From contig NC_079490.1 in NCBI RefSeq assembly GCF_020520425.1, positions 124,330,715-124,394,714 on the forward strand: a stretch of DNA of 64,000 nt, given 5' to 3'. Origin of the DNA: Spinacia oleracea. Taxonomy: Eukaryota; Streptophyta; Magnoliopsida; Caryophyllales; Amaranthaceae. Shown here in pieces: positions 11,631 to 21,829 of this stretch. The notes under the pieces were generated by a model, which did not search any database, was not told where the DNA came from, and was given only the letters and a program-made list of their open reading frames with translations. Both the position numbers and the translations under genes were made by a program. How positions within the stretch are numbered: the stretch's first letter is position 1; each line of letters opens with the position of its first letter.

Positions 11631-13780
11631 ATGTTGATGCATTTAAGCCTTGTCGTTTCAATTGTAAGATTCATTTCAGCCTTGCCGTTTGGAATGTTGA
11701 TCATTGAAGCCAGCTTTGCTAGTGCGTCGGCGAATTGATTCTCCTCTCTTGGGAGGTATATATAGCGAAGCTCTTCTACTTGCTCAGACAACTTCTCAAG
11801 ATATGATTGGTATGGGGCTAAGCTTTCGATCCTTACTTTCCACTTGCTGAAAATTTGATTGATGATCAGGGAAGAATCCCCGTAGACTCGAAGTTTCTGG
11901 ACACCCAATGCTAAGGCGGCTTCCAGGCCCATAATGCATGCTTCATATTCTGCCGCATTGTTTGTGACGTTGAATTGCAGTTTTGCTGACATAGGAATGT
12001 GGGTGCCGTCCGGAGTTACTAGAATTACTCCAACACCACATCCATTCTAATTTGAAGCACCAACAAAGTGCAGCGACCAACTATTATCGCTTGTTATTAG
12101 GATTTGCTCGTCGGGTAAGTCATAATCCTCCTCTTCTGCCTCGACGAGACAGTCCGCTAGGAAGTCTGAGACTTCTGAACCCTTGATAGACTTTAGAGGG
12201 GTGTATTTGAGATCGAACTCTGCTAACATGACCAACCATCTGGACAACCGTCCGTTGAGAGCCGGTTTTTCAAATAAGTACTTGAGAGGATCCGCTTTGC
12301 TAATTACATGCACTGTATGGGAGAGCATGTAGTGCCGTAGTTTCTTTGTGGCCTAAACCAAGGCAATGCTGAGTTTCTCGAGCTGAGTGTATCTGGTTTT
12401 GTACTCGATTAGCTTTTTCTGATATAGTATACGACGTTCTCCTTGCCTTCAATCTCTTGGGCGACCATGGCCCCTACTGCTGAATCTGTCGTTGTAAGGT
12501 AGAGCCTGAGGGGAATCCCTGGCATGGCTGGCTTTAGCACTGGCGGGTTGGAAAGGTAGTCTTTGATAGTATTGAACGCATGTTGGCAATCCTCGTCCCA
12601 GACTTTAGGCTCACTTTTGCGGAGCTTTCGAAATACCGGTTCACAGATCATAGTGAGCTTAGAAATGAACCTACTGATGTATTACAGTTTGCCGAGAAAC
12701 CCCCGAATCTCTATTTCATTCGTAGGCTGACATATCCGAGCAACTTGCCTGACGTTACCCCGATGCACATTTTTGAGGATTGAGCCTCATATTGTATTGT
12801 CTGAGTCTATCGAAGAATTTTCGCAGTACTAAGGTATGTTCATGTCGCTCTTTGGATTTGACGATCATGTCGTCGACATATACCTCGATTTCCTTATGAA
12901 TCATATCGCTCATGATGGTTGTGGTTGTTCTTTGATATGTAGCTCCTGCGTTCTTCAGTCCGAACGACATAACTGTATAGCAATATGTACCCCACTGAGT
13001 GATGAAGGTTGTCTTCTCCAAATCCTCCTCTTCCATAGGAATCTGATTATAGCCTGCATACCCATCCATAAAAGAGAGTAAGGCATGATTTGCGGTGTTG
13101 TCGACCAAAATATCGATGTGAGGCAATGGAAAACCGTCTTTAGGGCTGGCCCTGTTAAGATCTCTGTAATCAACACACATTCGTACTTTTTCGTCTTTCT
13201 TTGGAACTGGGACGACAATTGCAATCCATTCCGGATATTTGGCTTCTCGAATAAACACGGCCTCTGGCTGCTTAGAGACTTCTTCTTGAATTTTGTGGGA
13301 AACATCCGCTTTCATGCGACGGAGTTTCTGCTTGATTGGTTTTGAACCTGGGATGAGGGGAATTGGTTGCTGACCGATGCTTGGATCAACCCCTAGAATA
13401 TCATGATAGGACCATGCGAAGACGTCTATGTACTCTGAAAGTAGCTTGATAAGATCATCCCGCTCTGCTTGAGATAGAATTAGACCAATCTGAACTAGTT
13501 TTGGATCACTACTTTAGAAAGGTTAACCTTTTCAGTTTTCTCAATTATGGGCGTCCTGTTTTCATGATTTTCAATAGCTTTTAGTATTTCAAGGTCAGTT
13601 TCTTGTGAAGCAAAGTTGTTTGGATTATAAGAGTGTTTTGAATTTGGACTTGAAGAGTAAGAGGAAATTGAAGTATTATTGAAATTGGCAATCATTACAT
13701 CGACAGCTTTAACTTGAAGGTCGGCCTTTAGAGGCTCTTCATTGATGCAAGACTCTAGCCGTAGACTCTTAGACTCATCA
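11631..13780 (-). pseudogene. T_A pol: reverse transcriptase and dual RNase H, broken
   Basis: The RT part (13315-12755) shows YRDLNRASPKDGFPLPHID, SFMDGYAGYNQI and an intact YVDD box, then a deletion removes the segment after NPQKC that T_B and T_D keep. The RNase H part follows in pieces: 12651-12409 (PEPVF..VWDEDCQHAF type), 12328-12047, and 11992-11603 with TNNAAEYEACIMGLEAALAL and GDSSLIINQ, the second RNase H (aRNH) typical of the Tat lineage. Upstream (13780-13316) is the acidic linker before RT. A read-through frame at 13818-13495 starts inside solo LTR 2 and continues into this linker by chance. Frameshifts and an internal deletion make it non-functional. Confidence 0.85.
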
Positions 13781-16726
13781 TGTAACACCCTAATAATTTC
13801 TTGCTTTTTATAAAACATTTTCCGACTTAAAACACAGGAATTACCAAGATATTACCGCCACCGTGATAACGGCTATGGCTATTTACCAGAATTACGCAGC
13901 GGAATTAACTAACTTTCAAACATATTAAATAAATAGTTAATGGTTATTAAAACAAGTTGGAACCACGGAGGCCCAAATCCAAAGTATTAAACCATTTGAA
14001 ATCAATTAAATGAAAATAGTAGTCATGACTGTAAATAAAAATAGAGTTTATAAAGTACGGAAGAATAAAACTCTCAACTCAAATCCCGTGATAACTTCTC
14101 CCGCAAGTTATCTCTACAAACCTGCTTTATTAAAAATCTACTCCCCAACAACTCAAATGCAATTGGTGGATCGTCATAGGGTCATTAAGGCTAAGGCCAT
14201 GACCAGAAGACATGAAGCACGAAGTCAGCAAAAGCTGAGTACGAACAAGCTAGAATAACATTCTATCCTAACATGCTTCACTCGACAAATTAAATAATCC
14301 ACATGCAAAAGCCATATAATAAATAAATAAACATGGAGACAAGACTCGACACTTGACACGACTCTTGACTCACAATTTAATAAAAAGTAGCTTCGAACGG
14401 GTAAAGTAAAGTATCCTCAAAAGGAAAGAAAAGGGTGATGGGAGCCAACCATACACCAAAATAAGTCGGGCTTCTAACGACAGTCGGGCCATACCGACAT
14501 GAATTCCAATGCACAACGGCATAAAAGAAGAATGAAACACCGTCTTGTATCATTCTAGGAGTACAAGTTTTCCGGCAAGACTCCCCCCATTGTTCATAGT
14601 CAAGCTATATACGTTCCAAGAGTTTTGAAGCTCTTTGGGTTACACTTTACGTTAATTAAAATATTATGTTCAAGGCGACTCAAGACACAACATACAAACA
14701 ATTAAACAATTCAACAATGACTCATCAATATTTTACTTCTTTAGGACTTGTGATCAAACATAGACTCAAGTGAAATTACTCCCATTGTTCCTTCTCAAAA
14801 ACACTGTTTGAGATAACCCGACATTGCCTATTAATAAGCGGGGTGTGCCCTTAGCACGAATTATCCTTAATTCAATTCACTAAGACTCTCTAACATATTC
14901 TGCCCCTTTGGTAGAATATATATTGCTCACTGGCAATATTCGATTGGCTCAATAATTATGCTAGACATCCTGTACTATAGCATAATAATAATAACGACTT
15001 GCATACGCACTACACATACATGCAAACCAACTTGAACAACATGCTTGACATAATTCAACGATTATAAAAGTCCATAACATGATAGTTCAATAGAATCTAT
15101 AAAGCATAATTCAATTCATAACATGCTCGTTCACATAGATTCAACAATAATAATATGCTCGTTCTCAATATCAAACATGAATTCACAATAACATATTCGT
15201 TCCCAATCATCAAACATGAATTCATAATAACATATAAGTTCACATGATTCGCATTCAATACACTTCACAAAGTCCTCAAGGGATGGGTGGTCACCCTAAC
15301 CTTGTACGTACCTGGAATATCTAAGTACGGGGGCCACTGTGCGAATCACGACTCACTAGAAATCAACTCCTGTAAACAAAACAAGAGAACTAAATTATTA
15401 TCCATGTTTACTAAATTTCCAGCAACTATTTAAGGTTCTAAAACTCTTAGTTTAATTAGAAATCAATCATTAATCAGTAATTTAATAGTCTCAAATAGTC
15501 AACTCAAGTCCTAGCATAAAAACATTGACTTTTTAGCTTTAAAACCCTTAAAAACCAACTTTTTAAAGTTTATAAACATTCTGAAAATTTAAGTTGATTC
15601 TCATAATTTAAATTGTCATTAAATTATGTGAATCAATCGCTTAATCAATTTGAAACCAAAACCCTAACAATAGTTTAATCCGTAAACATGTTTTGACTTC
15701 AAAAATCAACACTTAATCTATAAAATCTGAAAATTATAAATTCAATCATCAAAACCAATCTCTTTAATTAAAACACAATACTAACCCAATACGGTGTTCA
15801 TAACAGTTTTAATTAATTTAAACAACTCAAATATTTAAACTAATCACAATAATTAAATCAATTTAAAACTGAAAATTATTATTTTTGAAAACAAAATCTG
15901 ATTATCCCAATAAACAACACACACACACACAACAATTAATTGTGTTGTGCGTGTGTGCGTCGAACAAACAACGCAACAACAACAACAACACACGCACCGC
16001 AGCACGCAAGCAGCGCGACAGCGCGCAACAAGGGCGAGGGGGACAGGGCGCTGGCGCGGGGCACTCGACACACGAGCAGCAGCGAGCACGAGGCTCAGCG
16101 TTGCGGTGCTGCGGGGAGGGACGAGGGCACGCGGCACACAGCAGCAGCGATGGTGATGCGCTGCGGGGCGAGGCACGAAGAGAGAGGGGCAGCGAGGGGC
16201 TTGCGCGCATGGGGCTAGGCACCACACACACGGAACACTCGTGCCTTGGGCTGCAAGAAAAAGTCGGACGAGAGGGGAGAGGAAAGGGTGCTGCAAGGAG
16301 AGAGAAAGAGAGGGGAGAGAGGGAGTGCTGAAAATTTTGTGAGGGTTTAATGAGAGGGTCTATTTATAGTTTTTCTCTCCCATGTGGGCTAGGTTATGGT
16401 AATTTGAGGTGAGCTTATTTCCGGGCTCAATTCATTAAACTCCTTTCAAGCTTTGTTGGGTTTTATCATGGAAAATCAATTGGGCTTTAATTAAATTAAA
16501 TTCGTTTTTGAAATACGACCCAACAAATCCCAATTAAATAAATTCGTTGAATCTATTTAATAAAATCCGGTTTTCGTCATAATTAATATTTAAATTAATT
16601 AAAATTAAAAAGCATTAAATTCTCATTAAATGAAATTAATTTATAAACATACTTTATAAATACGACGAAATGCTTTATAAATATAATAAAATATATTTAT
16701 AATTATAGAAAATACGAGGTATTACA
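13781..16726 (-). mobile_element. Solo LTR 2, 2946 bp, with target-site duplication catca
   Basis: Same family as 7634-10552 but inverted: it starts TGTAACACCCTAATAA and ends CGAGGTATTACA on the plus strand. The 5-bp repeat catca lies at 13776-13780 and 16727-16731. The minus-strand TATA box is at 16370-16361. The GC-rich island (15920-16330) with AC and AAC microsatellites mirrors that of solo LTR 1; long frames there on both strands are composition artefacts. It splits T_A between the protease region and RT. Confidence 0.88.
16361..16370 (-). promoter_or_regulatory. TATA box of solo LTR 2
   Basis: ACTATAAATA on the minus strand, immediately upstream (in that orientation) of the GC-rich island, as in solo LTR 1. 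Confidence 0.55.
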
Positions 16727-16731
16727 CATCA

Positions 16732-17282
16732 CTAGACTCGGAAATTGAAAGACAGACTCTGGACTTGAACAAAAGACACTAATCATATAGATAGTTCTCG
16801 GGGTACTCCCAAACGTCCACGCCATCATCATCATCATAGACGGGGCTACATCCACAAATCTGTAGGACTTGATGACAGACCTGGTTCCACGTGCTGTAGG
16901 GAAATGCAGCGAAGCAGCCTTTGCATGAGGTATTGAGCCCTAAGAGGAACATTCTCATCATTTTTCCCTCGAGAAGCTCAGGCTTGATTGTACGAACAGA
17001 AATTCTCCACCTGTGATAGTACCCTTGGACGCATTCATCTTTTTCTTGGCGCAAAGCCGGTTTCTACTTGATGGATGTGTCATGAAAGCTGGAACCCTTG
17101 AGTGTGAGACAGGCAGGGCCGTCCAATAACTCTTCGAACCAAGGTTCTCCAAATAGTAGATCAAAGTTGGCAGGCACGTCGATGACCAGAAATTCAGCAT
17201 TGTTGTAATAAGTCTCAAAAGAGAAGACTAGCTCGAGGACCCCCATGATCTTGTATGTAATGCCCTGGAACTTGATGGTCTG
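16732..17282 (-). pseudogene. T_A protease C-terminal half and downstream linker
   Basis: At 17246-17064 the minus strand encodes FLVIDVPANFDLLFGEPW, which resembles the C-terminal part of Ty3/gypsy retropepsins (the DVPxxYNLLLGRPW type). Then comes a stop and a second open stretch (17054-16779, 91 codons: ECVQGYYHRWRISV..MMRMFLLGLN) ending in an acidic DDDDG tail. That stretch looks vaguely like a Gag helix but its placement after protease is unexpected; it could equally be a frame-shifted linker. Frameshifts separate all pieces. Confidence 0.6.
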
Positions 17283-18540
17283 CTAGGTAGTTAGCATGAG
17301 ATCATATTCGGAGAAGCCTAAAGCCTTTATGGTGGCAAGGGGACAAATGTTGTCTTGAATATCGGTGGTTACCCTAGGTTCGGGGATCACCCAGTTTTGG
17401 ACATTCGGAATGAGATGGCAGAAGCTCGGAACAATCAGTTCGTAGCCCGGCTTGTATATTGTAGAGATTAGGTTGCATGGAAAATCCTCTCCTTCATCAT
17501 CACCATCACAGGAGATAGCTTGGACCGAGGGAGACTGCTTGGCTCTGGGTGGTAGGGGCAATGTCTTGTTGTCGACCATATTTTGGATCAGATGTTTGAG
17601 CTTGAAGCAGTTTTCAATGTCATGTTCGTTCCCCTGGTGGAAGTTGCAATATGCTGTAGGGTCCTAGCTTTTGGACCTTTTGTCGACTGGAGGGTCTGGT
17701 GTAGGACCAATTGGAATGATGACTTGCTTCTCGGCCAACCGATCAAAGGCGTCGCTATAGGTCATACCGAGGTTGGTAAAGACCCTTTGATGCCTGTTCT
17801 GGATGTTGCGTTGATTGCCGTTGTTCTTGAATTTGCTTGGCTTTGGACCTTGAGGAGCTTCTAGGGCGTTGAGCTCGTGGACCTTGTGTGTTGCTTCAGT
17901 TTTCTTACCCTTCCACTTTTCAGCTTGTGGAGTTGGTGCTAATGGTGCTTTCATCAGATCGTCCTCTATATCAACTCCGATGTCATAGGTCCTCTTAAAA
18001 CTTTCCAGGCCTAGGTATTTCATATGAGTATTGTACTTCGGAAGGAGCCCAGCAATAAAGATCTTGACCAATTCTTTCTCGGAGGGTCGAGTCACCATTT
18101 TGAAGCCATCTCTCTCCATCGGTTGAGATAATTAGTGAACCTTCTTGAGGCCCTTGCCTGAGAACCTCCAGTTCTCTCAGATTAGTTTGAATTTGAATGT
18201 TGGGCTGATACTGCTCCATGAATGCTCGAGCGACCGCATCCTATACTGGTTTGATGTTCTTTGACTGAGTAGTACCACTTTTGGCATACTGGCTCCGGTG
18301 GGTGCGGCCTGTTCCACAATACCTAGTCGGTTTCTTATGTTCTCCAGATTGGTGTTGAGGCTGGCGACAACGGCCATAAGCTGGGTGATTTGATCGGGGG
18401 CGGTCATTTGGATTGTTTCTTGGAAAGGACTTGAAGCTTGATTTGTAGAAGGTGAGCTAGCTGCTTGCTCAATGTCGGCTATAAGGGAGGCTAGGGCGAT
18501 GAAGTTCTCTTCAACATTTCTCCTCTTCGGCGAACCCACA
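17283..18540 (-). pseudogene. T_A gag with zinc-knuckle-like motif and protease start
   Basis: It begins MGSPKRRNVEENFIAL at 18540. The capsid-like core reads MVTRPSEKELVKIFIAGLLP then YLGLESFKRTYDIGVDIEDDL (18119-about 17960), in several frames. A basic segment follows, then CNFHQGNEHDIENC (C-X2-H-X4-H-X4-C, about 17650-17605), the Tat-type variant of the Gag knuckle. Next is CPLATIKALGFSEYDL (about 17365-17310), the stretch that follows the catalytic DSGA in related proteases; here the preceding residues read TDIQDNI, so the DSG triad is not recognisable. There are at least three frame changes; non-functional. Confidence 0.72.
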
Positions 18541-18599
18541 GGATGTTTGGACTCCTAATTAGGACACATGACATGATTTTAGAACTTGAACTTCCCGAG

Positions 18600-19361
18600 A
18601 CATGATATGATATGCATGCAATGAATGAGACCTAGACTTGACTCTAAGTGCCACTCCGAAAATTCGGGGTTTGGGATTTTGTATTTGTATTCGGGATTTG
18701 CGACCCGTTGGAAACATTTGAGAGGAGGCTTCATTCTTTGTGGAAGTTAACTCCTTGTACTAGAACTTGAAGTATCGAAAAAGGGATTTCGACCCATTGG
18801 ATTTCTGACTATTTTAGGGGAATTCCAACCCATTTGAAATTTGGACTTGTATTATTTCAAGGTATTTTCAACCCATTGGAAATATTTTAGGAGATTGGAT
18901 TTTATAGTATTTCAAGGGAGTTTCAACCCGATCGAAAGGGAATTGAATTTTGTATTATTTCAAGGGGATTTCAACCCGTCAGAATTTGAATGAGGTTTGG
19001 ATTATTTCAAGGGATTTTCAACCCGTCAATTAAACTTGGAATATTTCAGAGACTTTCAACCCATGGGAACTTGGATTATTTTAGGGGAATTTCAACCCAA
19101 TAGGAATTTGGAAATTGGACTCGTATTATTTTAAGGGATTTTCAACCCATTGAAGATATTTTTAGGAGGTCGGATTTGTATGATTTCGAGGGAGTTTCAA
19201 CCCGAGAGAGAATTCGGAAATTGAATTTGTATTATTTCTGGGGAGTTTCAACCCGTTGAATTTCGAGGTATTTTAGGGGGATTTTAACCCATTGGAATAT
19301 GGAAATTGGGCTTGTATTATATCAAGGGATTTTCAACCCAATATAGAATGCGGAAATTGAA
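18600..19361. repeat. Tat leader minisatellite (GATTTTCAACCC family), first part
   Basis: About a dozen irregular units of 45-65 bp, each with a core close to GGGATTTTCAACCCRTTGG followed by an AT-rich spacer (TTGTATTATTTCA). It lies in the 5' leader of T_A between gag and the second minisatellite. The array resumes at 20104 after the Helitron. A homologous array is at 53230-54165. No reading frame runs through it on the element's coding strand. Confidence 0.85.
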
Positions 19362-20103
19362 TCTATTACTATATACTAAAAGAGACACCAGGAATGACAC
19401 GTGTCACTTTCTGGTGCAATTTTTTCCCGCCAAAATATATATATATATTAACTTTTTTAAAGATTTTACTTTGCATTTTTTTTAGGAAACTAAGATAAAA
19501 AAATTGAAATAAAAATTTAAATGAATTACCAATAATAGAATATGCAGTTATTTTGTAAATATTATGTATTAATTAGATTCCTAATTAATAGCCTCATATC
19601 GCGCTATTGTACAACAAATAGTTTGTATATATACTGACAATACACAATATATGAAAGTCAGGGGAATTATTTCTCACAACCATAAATGTAACTACGTAAT
19701 GCATGATATATTATTGGAGGAAAGATGAATAAATATTATTTTCTCCTTTACAATTTGATTTTATTTATGTATTGTTATAACTTTTGAATTAATTTATATA
19801 ATATTGAAGAATTGATTTGTAATGTTAGTCTAATAATAATACACGGTGAGTAAGGTGTTAGTTAAAATAATAATAATAAGCAGTAAGTATACAACTATAT
19901 AATCATTAACTTTGTACTCCGTATTGTACTAATATGCATATTTAGCTTATTTGGATATTTATTTTATACACTATGAATTCATACTTTTGCATATATTCTT
20001 TTTACTTTCACGTTTTCCTAATATCACAAGTCATTTATTTAGATACTATTGAAATAATAAAATATTTTAGTAATAACCGTGCGTTGCACGGGACCTAACC
20101 TAG
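19362..20103 (+). mobile_element. Non-autonomous Helitron, 742 bp
   Basis: It starts TCTATTACTATATAC and ends CCTAG. It is inserted between A and T: the flanks rejoin as ...GAA|TTTGTACTATTTC, which restores the host minisatellite unit. A 3' hairpin CCGTGC-GTT-GCACGG (20077-20091) sits 12 nt before the CTAG end. These four features together are diagnostic of Helitrons. The interior is AT-rich with no Rep/helicase frame. Confidence 0.9.
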
Positions 20104-20160
20104 TTTGTACTATTTCAGGGGATTTTCAACCCATTGGAAGTATTTTCGAATTTTTTATTT
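20104..20160. repeat. Tat leader minisatellite, continued
   Basis: The unit broken by the Helitron continues here with TTTCAGGGGATTTTCAACCC, giving the pre-insertion sequence needed to define the Helitron ends. Confidence 0.8.
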
Positions 20161-20284
20161 GGGAGCAATGGAAGATCGACAAGGATTTTTTGTAGTTTGA
20201 AGGTGAATTTGAAATTTGAATTTGATTTGGAGCTTGAACTTTGAAATGGAAAAGATGCATTTTTGTATAGAGTATGAGGCTTTG

Positions 20285-20935
20285 AATTTTGAAAATTCCG
20301 GCATTACGCCGCCATGGATTTGAGACATTGGATTTGGGACTTGGAAAGTCCGGCATTATGCCGCCGTGGACTTGGAATTCTGAGGTGTTTGATCATGAAA
20401 TTTTGAATTTGAAATTAAATGAGGAAAATTCGGCAGTACGCCATCATGGATTTGGAATTGGAAGTTTTCGAATGCAGGACATGAGATTTGAAAGATTTAA
20501 TTTAGAACTTCGAATTTGAGGTTTGAAATATGGAATGGAAAAGTCGGCATTACGACGGCATGAGTTTGGACATTTGAACTTGAGGCTTTGAGATCGAAAT
20601 TGATAACTTGAATTTGAGGTTTGAAAGATGGAATTGAACATTTGAATGCTTGAACTAGAATAGAATTTTTGAACTTGGAAATTGAATGTTTGAACTAGAA
20701 AATCCAGCATTATGACGCCGTTGGATTGAATTTTGAATTTGGAATTTGAAATTTGGACTAGAAAATCCGGCATTATGACGTCGTTGGATTGAATTTCGAA
20801 TATGGCATTTGGAATTTGGACTAGAAAGTCCAGCATTATGACGCCGTTGGATTGAATTTTGGACTTGAAACTCGAAATTTGGACTAGAAAATCCGGCATT
20901 ATGACGCCGTTGGATTGAATTTTGGATTTGGCATT
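20285..20935. repeat. Second leader minisatellite with CGGCATTAYGCCG cores
   Basis: Eight cores of the type CCGGCATTACGCCGCC occur at about 20296, 20350, 20430, 20544, 20700, 20766, 20830 and 20892, separated by GAATTTGGAATTTG-like spacers. The first two can form a CGGC-loop-GCCG hairpin; later ones (GCATTATGACGCCG) lose one arm. The open frame on the minus strand here repeats NGVIMLDFLVQ-type words and is an artefact of the array. Confidence 0.8.
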
Positions 20936-21807
20936 TGTGCGTGAGGCGTGTTTAAGGGTTTTGAATCAAATGGAGTGACACTCCTAAGAGACCTTAAATC
21001 GGCGATTTTAGATGCATGAATTTGAATGATGCTCCTAGGGTTTTGGTTTCCTAGTTGGAGGCTAATGGTTTTGGCAAATCTAGAACTCAAGGTTAGCCAT
21101 TCACGCGTGCAAAGACGCCCACACAATGCATAAATAGCATGTTTTCACACTAACATGGATATGAATGCGACATGCAAAGTTCTCAACCTAAGGTCGGTCT
21201 AAGTTTTGTATGATGCAATTGGTCGGCTTTGGGTGTCAAAAGGTACTCGACTAAGAGGCGGATCCGGCAACAACTTGAGCATCCACCTAAGGGACGTGTG
21301 TGCCGGTAGACGACCTCCATGCTTGACATCGGGAATGTGAAACAAATGCCAAGTTTCGGTAGGCCCGGAAATGGTCACACACTTTGGTCGGGAACCGTAT
21401 GGAGAGTCACCATTTCGTTGCTCTCGGGGCTAGCCCGAATGTAGAACACATCCGTTTGGGCAAGGTAGAAATTCGTTTTGCACAAATATGGTTTTCGAAA
21501 TATGCATGAAATGCCTAGAAATTGAAAATTGAAAATCACATTTGAATATTGTATTTGAAAAGCTCGTTTTTCGACATTCGTTCCCAAGGTTTGGGAGTGT
21601 CCTTCAAAATTGAGAAACAGATTGACCCCCACTTGAAAACTTGAGCCACATGGGCAACGAGCCACTGTGAGCCACTGTGCTGGATGCAGGCAGTGGCGTC
21701 TGGCGCAGGGGCCTGCGCCTGGCGCCAGAGCTGGCATCCAGAACATAAGCAGATCAGTGGCTTGCTGCTCAAAGTAAGCTCGTATTTTCGAAGTTGAAAT
21801 CAGGAAA
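20936..21807 (-). other. T_A 5' leader next to the PBS
   Basis: Untranslated leader between the minisatellites and the PBS. A GC-rich inverted-repeat block lies at 21680-21745: outer arms CTGGATGC and GCATCCAG enclose GGCGCAGG-gg-CCTGCGCC and the palindrome CTGGCGCCAG. An open minus-strand frame (22022-21375) spans the PBS and LTR edge and has no recognisable domain, so I do not call it a gene. Confidence 0.55.
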
Positions 21808-21825
21808 TCCCCAGTCGAGTCGCCA
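21808..21825 (-). other. Primer-binding site of T_A
   Basis: TGGCGACTCGACTGGGGA on the minus strand, four bases from the LTR end ...CCCCCTACA. The T_D site differs at one position (TGGCGACTCCACTGGGGA). Sites of this form are used by Tat/Athila-type elements. Confidence 0.8.
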
Positions 21826-21829
21826 GAAT

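Noticed and set aside
13495..13818. 107-codon minus-strand frame starting in solo LTR 2
   Set aside because: The start codon lies in the inserted LTR; the rest is the T_A linker read through by chance.
15853..16331. Open frames of about 147 codons on both strands
   Set aside because: Same island in solo LTR 2; no domain, simple repeats at the ends.
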